53,636 nt of DNA. It comes from Bacteroidota bacterium. Lineage in GTDB: Bacteria; Bacteroidota; Bacteroidia; Bacteroidales; DTGW01. The notes beneath the pieces are model-generated. The model searched no databases. It worked only from the letters and a program-made list of their open reading frames with translations, and was not told the origin of the DNA. A program made the translations under genes and the position numbers. Below are positions 1 to 8,088 of the stretch, piece by piece. The first letter of the stretch is position 1, and each line of letters starts with the position of its first letter. The DNA lies in the NCBI GenBank assembly GCA_029550865.1, contig JAKPGM010000050.1, positions 1 through 53,636 on the forward strand, in the 5' to 3' direction.

Positions 1-218
1 GCCGGGTGGTTAGTTTTTTTTGAAGTTTTCATAATTACGTATTTACGTAATAGCAAAATAACAATAAAAAAATCAGAAATCCAAATAATTTCTTATGTTT
101 TTTAACCTATTACGTATTTGTTATGCCGGGTTATGGTTTAAACAAATTTACGAAGATTTTGTCAAACTCAGATTATTGTAATTTAAATTTATTTTAAATA
201 ATAACAATAAGATTGGGG
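1..218. other. Intergenic region at the left edge with a palindrome
   Basis: No gene is visible here; the stretch is AT-rich and lies downstream of the minus-strand methyltransferase gene. Positions 34-51 form a perfect 8+8 bp inverted repeat with a 2-nt spacer (ATTACGTA-TT-TACGTAAT). A partial second copy of its left half, ATTACGTATTTG, lies at 109-120. Both GCCGGG at 1-6 and GCCGGG at 125-130 lie near these sites. The arrangement looks like an operator or the edge of a repeat, but the gene it would serve lies outside the window. Confidence 0.4.
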
Positions 219-1379
219 TTATTGTTTGCGCTGTTTTTTTGTTCCAGCATATATTTCGTAGCAGTTAAAAGTACATACGTCGGGGCCGTTGTATAGTTTA
301 TATTTTTTTGTTGGATGTAAACCCACATGCTTCATAGCTTGTAGGTTGTTGGATATGATCCATACGTCGAATCCAGTGTAATCTTTTTTTAGTTTATTAC
401 CCAAACGTTTGTAGAAGTCCAACATATCATCGTTTTTTATTCGTTTTCCATACGGTGGATTTGTGATTACAACCCCTTCCCTGAAGGGTGGCACATAATC
501 AAAAAAATCGGCAACCTTGAGATGAATGTATGGGTGAAGAAAAGCATTTTTCACGTTCAGTTTGGCTTTTGTTAGTGCACTTTCATCAACATCCATGCCA
601 ATGATGGAACAAAAGTTCGAGGTATCGACATCTTCTTTTTCTTCTTTGGTGATTTTTTCGAAGAGTTGTGCATCAAAGTCTGGCCAGGTTTCAAAACCGA
701 ATTTTTTTCGAAATATTCCCGGGGGAAGTTGATGAGCCAGAAGGGCTGCTTCGATGAGGATGGTTCCCGATCCACACATGGGATCAATAAGATGTTGGGT
801 GGGTTGCCATCCCGATAGCATGATCATGCCGGCAGCAAGAACCTCGTTCAGGGGGGCTACCGATGGAGCTATGCGATATCCACGTTTGAATAGCGGTTCA
901 CCCGATGAATTGAACGATAGCGTGCATTGTCGTTCCGATATATGCAGGTTGATTAATATATCCGGATTCTCGGTGTCGATGTATGGTCTTTTACCGGTTT
1001 TTTCGCGGAAATAATCGACAATGGCATCTTTTACCCGTAGAATAGCGTACTGCGAATGACGAAATACCGAGGAATGGACAGTGGCTTCAACGGAAAATGT
1101 ATGTTTGTTGGTAAACAGCGTGTGCCATTCAATTCGAGTTTTTATTTGTTGGTAAAGATCGTTTTCATCCTTACTTTCAAAGGTGTCGATGGGTTTTAAG
1201 ATACTGATTGCGGTGCGCAAATGATAGTTTGCCATGTACATCAATTGCGTATCACCATTGAAATACACTGCTCTATTTGCTTTGTGTACATTGGTAGCCC
1301 CAAGTGCCTCAAGTTCTTTGGCCAATACATCTTCAAGTCCATAAAAGGTTTTGGCCACCAGTGCGTGTTGATTGCTCAT
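219..1379 (-). CDS. rlmL: THUMP-domain class I SAM-dependent RNA methyltransferase (RlmL N-terminal type)
   Basis: This 386-residue protein is predicted to methylate a guanine N2 in 23S rRNA, as the RlmL half of E. coli RlmKL does. A THUMP RNA-binding region occupies about residues 45-155. The methyltransferase domain follows, with SAM motif I DPMCGSGT starting near residue 199 and the catalytic NPPY at 307-310 that marks N-methylation of amino groups on bases. It corresponds only to the N-terminal half of the E. coli fusion; the RlmK half is absent, as is usual in Bacteroidota. The ATG start is preceded by a good -7 box (TACCTTTGC, 1401-1409), so it is probably transcribed alone. The exact target base is inferred from the family. 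Confidence 0.85.
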   Translation of the reverse strand: MSNQHALVAKTFYGLEDVLAKELEALGATNVHKANRAVYFNGDTQLMYMANYHLRTAISILKPIDTFESKDENDLYQQIKTRIEWHTLFTNKHTFSVEATVHSSVFRHSQYAILRVKDAIVDYFREKTGKRPYIDTENPDILINLHISERQCTLSFNSSGEPLFKRGYRIAPSVAPLNEVLAAGMIMLSGWQPTQHLIDPMCGSGTILIEAALLAHQLPPGIFRKKFGFETWPDFDAQLFEKITKEEKEDVDTSNFCSIIGMDVDESALTKAKLNVKNAFLHPYIHLKVADFFDYVPPFREGVVITNPPYGKRIKNDDMLDFYKRLGNKLKKDYTGFDVWIISNNLQAMKHVGLHPTKKYKLYNGPDVCTFNCYEIYAGTKKQRKQ

Positions 1380-1400
1380 TTTTGAAAAATTTAAAAGCGT

Positions 1401-1409
1401 GCAAAGGTA
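1401..1409 (-). promoter_or_regulatory. Predicted -7 promoter box for the rlmL-type gene
   Basis: On the minus strand this reads TACCTTTGC, an exact match to the Bacteroidota -7 consensus TAnnTTTGC, about 22 nt upstream of the ATG. No clear TTTG -33 box is visible at the usual distance. Confidence 0.45.
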
Positions 1410-1416
1410 AGGAAAA

Positions 1417-1938
1417 TTATGGCAGGCTAAAATATTGCTTTATGCAATGAATGGCATGATGAAGACGCTGTTGATGCAGACCTGTGATGATTCGGTAGGG
1501 GAATTGATATTTTTGTAGATAGTGCTCGTATTTTTTGAATAGTATCTCACGCATTTCGCCACCATTTTCTCGTACTGGGTCGGGTTCCCATGGAATAGCG
1601 GTATCGGTAAGAAGGTAGAGATCGAATCGATACTGTAGGATGGCTTCCTCAAGCCACGTGGGCTGCTTCCCAAACACAACCTCAAACCATACCTGGGTAA
1701 TAATAAGCTCGGTGTCGAAAAAAACAAAAGAGGCGTTCGGGTCAACCGATTGTATTTGCTTTACCTGTACCTGGGCAATATGCTCGACGTCGTGATAGGT
1801 GTATTTTCGATTTAATTGGGCAACGTAATCTCGTGCGTATTCTGGTACCCATATCGCCTCAAAATGCCGGGCAAGTTGGGAAGCAAGCGAGGTTTTTCCC
1901 GTACATTCGGGGCCTAAAATAGCTATTTTTTTACCCAT
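1417..1938 (-). CDS. NadR-type nicotinamide riboside kinase (AAA/P-loop)
   Basis: This 173-residue P-loop protein starts with the Walker A GPECTGKTS at residues 9-17 and continues with the WVPEYARDYV segment typical of the C-terminal kinase domain of NadR. The family phosphorylates nicotinamide riboside to NMN in the cytoplasm, trapping it after import. It overlaps the 3' end of pnuC by 8 nt, so transporter and kinase are translationally coupled, and this supports the assignment. Unlike full-length NadR it has neither the HTH repressor domain nor the NMN adenylyltransferase domain, so a separate NMNAT is needed to reach NAD. Confidence 0.85.
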   Translation of the reverse strand: MGKKIAILGPECTGKTSLASQLARHFEAIWVPEYARDYVAQLNRKYTYHDVEHIAQVQVKQIQSVDPNASFVFFDTELIITQVWFEVVFGKQPTWLEEAILQYRFDLYLLTDTAIPWEPDPVRENGGEMREILFKKYEHYLQKYQFPYRIITGLHQQRLHHAIHCIKQYFSLP

Positions 1939-2539
1939 TTTGTTTGCGAAAATCGTTTAACCACTTGTAATAGCCTATTATAGCCAGCAGGGTATATACC
2001 AGCATCAGCCCAGCAGCAACATATTTTTCTTTGGCTACCAGCATACCCGTCGATAATGCATCGACCACAATCCATATTAGCCATTGATCAAGTATTTTTC
2101 GGGCTAACATCCACGTGGCTACTATGCTTGCAGCTGTCACAAATCCATCGAGTAAGGGAAATGAGGCATGGAAAGCATTACCAAGTGGCAGGTAGAGTAA
2201 GGTAAGGGCCATGGTTACAGCTGTAGCCACAATCCATTGCATTGTACTAAGTCGGCTAATGGGAAGCTCTTCGGTATCCCGGGCAGAGATGGTATTTTTT
2301 TTTCCAAAAACCCAGAATATCCAACCATAGATACTGGCAATGCAGTAGTATACCTGTAAGGCCATGTCGGCGAAAAGTCGGGATTCGTAAAAAACTATTA
2401 TAAATGCCAGCGAGCTGACCAAACCTACTGGCCACAACCATAGACTTTTACGTAAAGAGAAGTAAATATAAACCAGGCCGCTTATGCTTCCAAAAATTTC
2501 AACCCAGTTGTTGATTAGCCAGTTGACTATCACATTCAT
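1931..2539 (-). CDS. pnuC: PnuC family nicotinamide riboside transporter
   Basis: This 202-residue integral membrane protein has about seven hydrophobic segments and PnuC-like sequence (for example WLWPVGLVSSLAFIIVFY near residue 34 and IYGWIFWV near residue 90). PnuC proteins move vitamin-type substrates by facilitated diffusion, and import is driven by phosphorylation inside the cell. Relatives in this phylum may carry nicotinamide riboside (PnuC) or thiamine (PnuT). The overlapping NR kinase gene favours nicotinamide riboside. Its ATG overlaps the TGA of the upstream protease gene (ATGA). Confidence 0.85.
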   Translation of the reverse strand: MNVIVNWLINNWVEIFGSISGLVYIYFSLRKSLWLWPVGLVSSLAFIIVFYESRLFADMALQVYYCIASIYGWIFWVFGKKNTISARDTEELPISRLSTMQWIVATAVTMALTLLYLPLGNAFHASFPLLDGFVTAASIVATWMLARKILDQWLIWIVVDALSTGMLVAKEKYVAAGLMLVYTLLAIIGYYKWLNDFRKQNG

Positions 2540-4137
2540 TGGCTCGAGGCGCTATTCAAAATGGAATCGTATGCATTAAGTATTTTCAATGCTTGCTGAA
2601 TGATGGGGTCGTCGTCATTGTATATTTGATAAAACTCGTTGGATTCCCAGATGTCGCGTGCGATAAACGCTTTGATCAGGCGGCACAGGGTAGTTTTCGA
2701 ATTCTCGATATCCTGTTCTTGCACCTCGATTTTTTCTTTTTGCAGAAATTCTATGAGCTGGGGATATAAAGGTTCTGCCGAGAAATTTTGTTTAAAATCG
2801 GCAAAGGAAGGATATTGATCGGTGATTTTTTTTCGGTTTACATCGACATAGTTGAGTACGAATCTGTTAAAAGCACCTGTACGGAAGGCATCGCGGTAGA
2901 GTTTAGTAACTTTCGAGGTATCGATGGGTACAAAAACATCGGGCATAATGCCACCCCCACCATAGACGGTTCTTTTATTTAGCAATGTGTAGTAACGGAG
3001 CGAATCGCTAAAGTGTATGCTATCTTTTGAGGTCAACTCGCCACTTTTAAGTCGATTAAGAATATCTTTTTCGTATTCATCGGTTTGTCCTTTTTTGTAT
3101 GGTTTCTGGATATCGCGTCCTGTGGGGGTGTAATAGTGGGCAATGGTAAGACGAATCATAGAACCATCAGGGAACATGACAGGTCGTTGCACCAGTCCTT
3201 TACCAAACGAATGACGCCCGACGATTATTCCGCGATCCCAATCCTGTATGGCCCCTGCAAAAATTTCACTGGCTGAGGCCGAATTTTCGTTGATTAGGAC
3301 AACAACTTTACCTTTTTCGAACAATCCCGCACCGGTTGCACGATACTCCTGACGGGGGGTATGAGCACCTTTGGTGTATACAATGAGCTTATCTTTTTCA
3401 AGAAAATGGTCGGCCAGCATTACAGCTTCGTCCAGAATACCTCCGCCATTATCGGTCAGGTCTATGATCAGATTTTTGGCTTTTTGGTCGAGAAGTTTTT
3501 TGATGGCTTTCTCAAATTCGGTATTGGTTGTTTGCGAGAAACGGTCGAGTTTGATGTAGCCCGTTTCATTATCGATCATGTATGCGGCATCAATACTGTT
3601 GAGGGGAATTTTGTCGCGTACAATCGTAAAGTCGAGCAATTCGTTAACTCCTCTTCGTAAGACAGTAATGGTAACTTTGGTTCCTTTTGCCCCCCGTAGC
3701 CTATTCATGACCTCTTTGTTGGTAATTTTTTGTCCTGCCACATTCTGGCCGTTGATGCGAACAATCTTATCACCGGCCTGAACGCCTACCTTTTGCGAGG
3801 GTCCCCCGGGGATAACGTTGATGATAAAGATAGTGTCGTTCAGTATATTGAAACTTACCCCAATGCCTTCAAAATTTCCCTGTATCGATTCATTCATTTC
3901 CTTTACCTGATCGGCTGTTAAGTAGGTGGAATGGGGGTCAAGCTCATTGAGCATACCTCGTATGGCTGCTTCAACCAATTGCTTCTGATTTACAGTATCT
4001 ACGTACATGGCTTGAATGTAATCAAGCGCCCGTATCAGTTTCAAAGAATTCTCGTTGAAAAATTGTGCAGATAGTGTGGTTACAAACATCAATCCTCCCG
4101 CAATTGCGGCACAACTTTTTCGAATGATATCATTCAT
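2536..4137 (-). CDS. S41 family C-terminal processing peptidase (CtpA/Prc type)
   Basis: This 533-residue protease is exported: a hydrophobic signal peptide (AAIAGGLMFVTTLSA) ends near residue 24. A PDZ domain lies at about residues 75-165 (GGPSQKVGVQAGDKI). The S41 catalytic core carries the nucleophile in SASASEIF near residue 290 and the general-base lysine in FGKGLVQ near residue 313. The family cleaves periplasmic proteins at non-polar C-termini, with the PDZ domain recognising the end of the substrate. It follows the SiaC-like gene by 25 nt and overlaps pnuC by 4 nt, so it is probably in one operon with them, although no functional link to NAD uptake is obvious. Confidence 0.9.
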   Translation of the reverse strand: MNDIIRKSCAAIAGGLMFVTTLSAQFFNENSLKLIRALDYIQAMYVDTVNQKQLVEAAIRGMLNELDPHSTYLTADQVKEMNESIQGNFEGIGVSFNILNDTIFIINVIPGGPSQKVGVQAGDKIVRINGQNVAGQKITNKEVMNRLRGAKGTKVTITVLRRGVNELLDFTIVRDKIPLNSIDAAYMIDNETGYIKLDRFSQTTNTEFEKAIKKLLDQKAKNLIIDLTDNGGGILDEAVMLADHFLEKDKLIVYTKGAHTPRQEYRATGAGLFEKGKVVVLINENSASASEIFAGAIQDWDRGIIVGRHSFGKGLVQRPVMFPDGSMIRLTIAHYYTPTGRDIQKPYKKGQTDEYEKDILNRLKSGELTSKDSIHFSDSLRYYTLLNKRTVYGGGGIMPDVFVPIDTSKVTKLYRDAFRTGAFNRFVLNYVDVNRKKITDQYPSFADFKQNFSAEPLYPQLIEFLQKEKIEVQEQDIENSKTTLCRLIKAFIARDIWESNEFYQIYNDDDPIIQQALKILNAYDSILNSASSQ

Positions 4138-4162
4138 GGTTCAGAAAATTACAGATTATCCA

Positions 4163-4555
4163 TTAATTATAGGCTACCAGGGTAACTGGTATTTTGGTGA
4201 TCTCGCCAATTTCTTTTCCACTTTCGGCCATCGAGGGATCTTCACTGTCGTATTGCCACGAAATGGTGATAGGTACCCCTTTGTGGTACATCTCACTGAA
4301 AAGGGTGAAAATTTCTATAAGCTTGCGAAGTGATGAAGAATTATAATACGATAACTTAAAAATGACGTGTATTTGGGGATAGTTGGAAAGACTCAAAACA
4401 TCATTTTTGTATTTTGTTATCCAATTGATAACAGGTTGGTAGAATTCAATAGCATTTTCGGGTAAGGAAAAACCATAGAATTCAAGAACATTTGTATGTG
4501 GATCGAGCACTATGCCGGGCGTAAATTTAGTCGATTCAATCCTTAATAAATCCAT
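4163..4555 (-). CDS. SiaC/DUF1987 family regulatory phosphoprotein
   Basis: This small protein of 130 residues matches the DUF1987/SiaC family, recognisable by the TPGIVLDPHTNVLEFYG start, the PxNaIEFYQPVINWI helix and the FKLSYYNSSSLRKL strand. In Pseudomonas, SiaC is a partner-switching protein that binds a diguanylate cyclase and is controlled by phosphorylation of a threonine in the NTSS motif. Here the motif is NSSS, with serine at the phosphorylation position. No SiaA, SiaB or cyclase gene is nearby. I chose ATG 4555 over an in-frame upstream start at 4600 because the family begins at MDLLRIE and the upstream codons overlap a hairpin. Confidence 0.75.
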   Translation of the reverse strand: MDLLRIESTKFTPGIVLDPHTNVLEFYGFSLPENAIEFYQPVINWITKYKNDVLSLSNYPQIHVIFKLSYYNSSSLRKLIEIFTLFSEMYHKGVPITISWQYDSEDPSMAESGKEIGEITKIPVTLVAYN

Positions 4556-4580
4556 GTATCCTGTTTTATTTATTAATCCA

Positions 4581-4608
4581 TACCTGTTTGTTTTTATCAA
4601 ACAGGGTA
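4581..4608. other. Hairpin in the leader of the SiaC-like gene
   Basis: CCTGTTTG (4583-4590) and CAAACAGG (4598-4605) form a perfect 8-bp inverted repeat around a 7-nt loop. On the minus strand it lies about 26 nt before the ATG of the SiaC-like gene and between it and the predicted promoter, so it would be in the 5' leader. It has no run of T after it on either strand, so it is not a clear terminator. Confidence 0.4.
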
Positions 4609-4634
4609 GTTGATTAGCCAGTTGTATAGCAGCC

Positions 4635-4667
4635 CTAAAGTTATAATATTTTTTCTATGGACTGCAA
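4635..4667 (-). promoter_or_regulatory. Predicted promoter of the SiaC-like/protease/pnuC/NR kinase operon
   Basis: Minus-strand TAACTTTAG (4635-4643) resembles the -7 box TAnnTTTG, and TTG (4665-4667) lies 21 nt upstream in the correct -33 position. The last G of the -7 core is replaced by A. Confidence 0.4.
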
Positions 4668-4693
4668 TATTTTTTGAGAATATCTATGCTGCA

Positions 4694-6223
4694 TCATTCC
4701 CATTCAATGGTAGCGGGTGGTTTTGAGCTAATGTCGTACACGACACGGTTTACGCCCTTAACTTTGTTGATGATATCGTTTGAGACGCGAGCCAGAAAAT
4801 CGTAAGGTAATCGTGCCCAGTCGGCTGTCATGCCATCCGTTGAGTTAACGGCTCGTAGTACTACAACGCTTTCGTAGGTACGTTCATCACCCATAACACC
4901 CACCGATTGAACAGGAAGTAAAATAGCAGCAGCCTGCCAGACTTCGTTATAAAGTTTTTCGGCTTTAAGCGATTCGATGAAAATATGATCGACCTCCTGA
5001 AGCAGTTTTACTTTATCGGGGGTAATATCGCCGATGATGCGTATAGCCAGGCCTGGGCCGGGGAAAGGGTGACGCTGAAGCAAGGAATCGGGAAGTCCCA
5101 GAGCAGCACCTACCCTGCGTACTTCATCCTTGAAGAGCAGTCGCAAGGGTTCAACAACTTTAAGGTGCATTTTTTCGGGAAGACCGCCAACATTGTGATG
5201 CGATTTGATAGTTGCCGACGGTCCATTGACCGATATCGACTCTATCACATCGGGATAAATCGTACCCTGTGCCAACCAGCGAACATCCTGAATTTTACGG
5301 GCTTCGGCTTCAAACACTTCGATAAAGCATCGTCCAATGATTTTTCGCTTTTGCTCGGGGTCGGTTACTCCTTTCAGTGCATTGAGGAAGGTAGCTCGTG
5401 CATCGACACCAATTACGTTTAGTCCCATATGTCGGTACGAGTCGAGTACGGTTTCGAATTCATTTTTTCGAAGCAGACCATTGTCGACAAAGATACAGGT
5501 AAGGTTTTTGCCAATGGCTTTATGGAGTAGCATGGCAGCCACCGACGAATCGACTCCGCCCGAAAGACCTAATACTACTTTTTCCCCGTCGAGCTGCTGT
5601 TGTAATTCCTGAACGGTTGTTTCAATGAAAGAAGCAGGTGTCCAGTCTTGCCGGCAACCGCAAATATTGACCACAAAATTGTATAATAGCCGTGTACCCT
5701 CAGTGGTGTGATATACCTCGGGATGAAACTGAATACCAAAGGTCTGGGCGTTTTTTATCTGATAGGCACCTATCCTGACACTGGCTGTGCTGGCTATTAC
5801 CTCAAAATTATCGGGTATGATCTGAATGCTGTCACCATGCGACATCCATACTTGCGTATTGGGCGAAATATCCTTAAATAGGGGGTTGTCGGTTTTTATG
5901 AAGGAAAGGTTCGCCCGACCATATTCCCTGGTCGTTGAGGCTTCAACACTTCCACCTGCCAGTTGTGCCATTAGCTGAGCACCATAGCATATGCCGAGTA
6001 CCGGGCACCGGGAGCTTAGTAATTTTACATTGACTGTTGGAGCGCCTTTGTCCCTTACTGAGTATGGACTTCCCGAAAGTATGTAACCTTTTGTGCTTTC
6101 GTCCCACGCTGGTATCCGATGGTAGGGGTGAATTTCACAGTATACATTCAATTCGCGTACCCTGCGGGCGATTAGCTGCGTGTATTGCGACCCAAAATCG
6201 AGAATGATAATCTTGTCTGTCAC
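4694..6223 (-). CDS. guaA: GMP synthase (glutamine-hydrolysing)
   Basis: This 509-residue enzyme converts XMP to GMP with ATP and glutamine, the last step of guanine nucleotide synthesis. The class I glutamine amidotransferase domain has the triad Cys79 (GICYG), His167 and Glu169 (FHPE). The ATP pyrophosphatase domain has the PP-loop SGGVDSS at 221-227, and the C-terminal dimerisation domain ends in TIEWE, as in all GuaA proteins. The start codon is GTG, giving the conserved N-terminus [16 protein letters not shown] strong -7 box (TAACTTTGC) lies 25 nt upstream. Confidence 0.97.
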   Translation of the reverse strand: MTDKIIILDFGSQYTQLIARRVRELNVYCEIHPYHRIPAWDESTKGYILSGSPYSVRDKGAPTVNVKLLSSRCPVLGICYGAQLMAQLAGGSVEASTTREYGRANLSFIKTDNPLFKDISPNTQVWMSHGDSIQIIPDNFEVIASTASVRIGAYQIKNAQTFGIQFHPEVYHTTEGTRLLYNFVVNICGCRQDWTPASFIETTVQELQQQLDGEKVVLGLSGGVDSSVAAMLLHKAIGKNLTCIFVDNGLLRKNEFETVLDSYRHMGLNVIGVDARATFLNALKGVTDPEQKRKIIGRCFIEVFEAEARKIQDVRWLAQGTIYPDVIESISVNGPSATIKSHHNVGGLPEKMHLKVVEPLRLLFKDEVRRVGAALGLPDSLLQRHPFPGPGLAIRIIGDITPDKVKLLQEVDHIFIESLKAEKLYNEVWQAAAILLPVQSVGVMGDERTYESVVVLRAVNSTDGMTADWARLPYDFLARVSNDIINKVKGVNRVVYDISSKPPATIEWE

Positions 6224-6247
6224 TGCTTTGTTTTTTTCTAATATTGC

Positions 6248-6256
6248 GCAAAGTTA
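6248..6256 (-). promoter_or_regulatory. Predicted -7 box of guaA
   Basis: Minus-strand TAACTTTGC is an exact TAnnTTTGC match just upstream of the GTG start of guaA. The -33 region lacks a clear TTTG. Confidence 0.5.
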
Positions 6257-6313
6257 ATGGTTTGTTTTAAATTGCCACTGAGAAAACCTATGTTAACTGC
6301 CTAAAAAGGTTTT

Positions 6314-7969
6314 TTATCTTTTGATGGGTGTTTTATCAACTTCCTTCAAAATAAGTAGGTTTAAGGGATTCATGCGCATATTCAGGACGTTTTTGTGGGT
6401 AAAACGTATTGCAACATCGTAAAAAAGCGGTACTACTGGAGCTTCTTCCATAATAAGCTGGTCCATTTGCCGATAGAGATGGTAGCGTTTGTCGATATTT
6501 TTTTCTAAAAGCGCCTGTTGGTACAATTTGTCAAAACGTTCGTCACGGAAGTGGGTATAGTTGGGTCCCGAGGGGGAAAAGTTTGGACTATAAAAAAGCG
6601 AAAGGAAGCTTTCAGCATCAGGATAATCGGCTATCCATGAGGCACGGAACATGGTTAGGCGAGCATTAGCCAACATTTCACGATAGCTTAATCCGTTTAC
6701 CACTTCAATTTCAATAGGTATGTTGACCTGCGCTAGTTCATGCTGAATATATTCGCAAATGTCGGCATAGTCGGCAGTAGTAGTGAGGGTAATAGCGGGG
6801 AAATTTTTACAGTTGGGGTAGCCAGCCTGGGCCAGCAATTTTCTGGCCGAGTCGGGCAGGTAGGCAAAACCTTTTGGAAAGGTATCGCAAAATGAAGGAA
6901 TGCCCCTGGGAATAAAACCCGCATACGCCGCATAGCCAATGTTATTGCGCAGATAGGTTATTAACTTTTTCCTGTCGATGGCAAGATTAATGGCTTGCCT
7001 AATTTTTTTGTTTCGCAGGGGGCTTTTTTTGACCTGCGATAGCGACGTATCCACCAGCATTCCCAGATACTCAATGTTGAGGTAGGGCGATTTTAGCATG
7101 TTTAGTCGGTCGTTGTATTTGGAGCTCAGTGTTCCTTCCCGTGTAAGAAGCTCGTCCTTAAAGAAAGGATTTACCCCCGAGATAAAATCAAGTTTATCCG
7201 TCATAAACTGCATAAATTCCGATTGTTTATCGACGATAAAAGATATCACTACCGCATCGAGGTAGGGTAGGGGTTGATTATGGACGTCTTTTTCAAAGTA
7301 GCGTTTATTTTTCAGGAGAATCAATTTTTCGCCTTCTATCCATCTTTTCAGAAAAAAAGGACCGGTTCCCACGGGATGGCTTCGAAAATCCTTACCATAG
7401 TACGATATAGCTTCGTGGGGCACTACAAAGCAATAAGGCATAGTAAGTATACCCGTAAAGGCGGGAAATGATGTTCGAAGGTATATTTTGAAGATGCTGT
7501 CGTTGATGGCTTCAAACCCCTGGTGGCCACGCGAAGTATCTACCTTTTCAAAAATCCAGGCACCAGGCGAAGCTACCGATGGGTCGATAATGCGACGAAA
7601 CGAATATTCAAAATCGAATGCCGTAACCTTTCTGCCCATGCCTGTGGGAAATATTGGACTGTCGTGAAAATAAACATCCTGTCGTAGCCAGAAGGTATAT
7701 TCTTTCCCACCCTCACTTATTGCATACCGATACGCAATGCAGGGACGAATGTTTAAGGAGTCATCGATTTGCAATAAGCCGTTATAGAGCTGATTTACTA
7801 CCCAAATCACCGACTGATTTCGCGCATATGCCGGATCAAGGGAGGATACCCCCTTGGATTCATTGTAGTATAGTATTTTTTGTGATTCTGTTTCATGAGC
7901 CCTGAAACAGCTGCTCGATAATATGCTGCAACCCAAAAGCAAAGAAACAAAATGTCGCCCCGTGCACAT
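6314..7969 (-). CDS. ABC transporter substrate-binding lipoprotein, peptide/nickel family (OppA/DppA type)
   Basis: This protein of about 551 residues belongs to the SBP_bac_5 family, which delivers peptides (sometimes nickel or other solutes) to an ABC importer. Family landmarks are the ...LDPAYARNQSVIWVVNQLYNGLL start of the mature protein, KVTAFDFEYSFRRIIDP and the RMDQLIMEEAPVVPLFYD end. I start it at ATG 7969, which gives a short hydrophobic signal with candidate lipobox cysteines in LLLGC or SSSC; the longer form from 8017 would bury this and overlap the promoter. No permease or ATPase genes are adjacent, so the rest of the transporter is encoded elsewhere. Confidence 0.85.
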   Translation of the reverse strand: MCTGRHFVSLLLGCSILSSSCFRAHETESQKILYYNESKGVSSLDPAYARNQSVIWVVNQLYNGLLQIDDSLNIRPCIAYRYAISEGGKEYTFWLRQDVYFHDSPIFPTGMGRKVTAFDFEYSFRRIIDPSVASPGAWIFEKVDTSRGHQGFEAINDSIFKIYLRTSFPAFTGILTMPYCFVVPHEAISYYGKDFRSHPVGTGPFFLKRWIEGEKLILLKNKRYFEKDVHNQPLPYLDAVVISFIVDKQSEFMQFMTDKLDFISGVNPFFKDELLTREGTLSSKYNDRLNMLKSPYLNIEYLGMLVDTSLSQVKKSPLRNKKIRQAINLAIDRKKLITYLRNNIGYAAYAGFIPRGIPSFCDTFPKGFAYLPDSARKLLAQAGYPNCKNFPAITLTTTADYADICEYIQHELAQVNIPIEIEVVNGLSYREMLANARLTMFRASWIADYPDAESFLSLFYSPNFSPSGPNYTHFRDERFDKLYQQALLEKNIDKRYHLYRQMDQLIMEEAPVVPLFYDVAIRFTHKNVLNMRMNPLNLLILKEVDKTPIKR

Positions 7970-7984
7970 AAATTTTATTTTACA

Positions 7985-7992
7985 CAAAAGTA
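7985..7992 (-). promoter_or_regulatory. Predicted -7 box of the OppA-type gene
   Basis: Minus-strand TACTTTTG matches TAnnTTTG exactly and lies 15 nt before ATG 7969. This supports the shorter gene start. Confidence 0.45.
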
Positions 7993-8059
7993 ATGAAAAG
8001 CAAAAGCAATTTTGCATGGCCTTATACGTTTATTATCGCACAAATTGAACATAATCCAT

Positions 8060-8067
8060 TATCTTCG
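8060..8067 (+). promoter_or_regulatory. Possible -7 box of the beta-helix lipoprotein gene
   Basis: TATCTTCG is one mismatch from TAnnTTTG and lies 21 nt before ATG 8089. No well-placed -33 box is seen. Confidence 0.25.
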
Positions 8068-8088
8068 CAACCAAATGAAAGCTTATTT

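Noticed and set aside
4581-4608. Hairpin read as a terminator for guaA or the SiaC-like gene
   Set aside because: No T-run follows on either strand, and it lies in the leader between the predicted promoter and the start codon.
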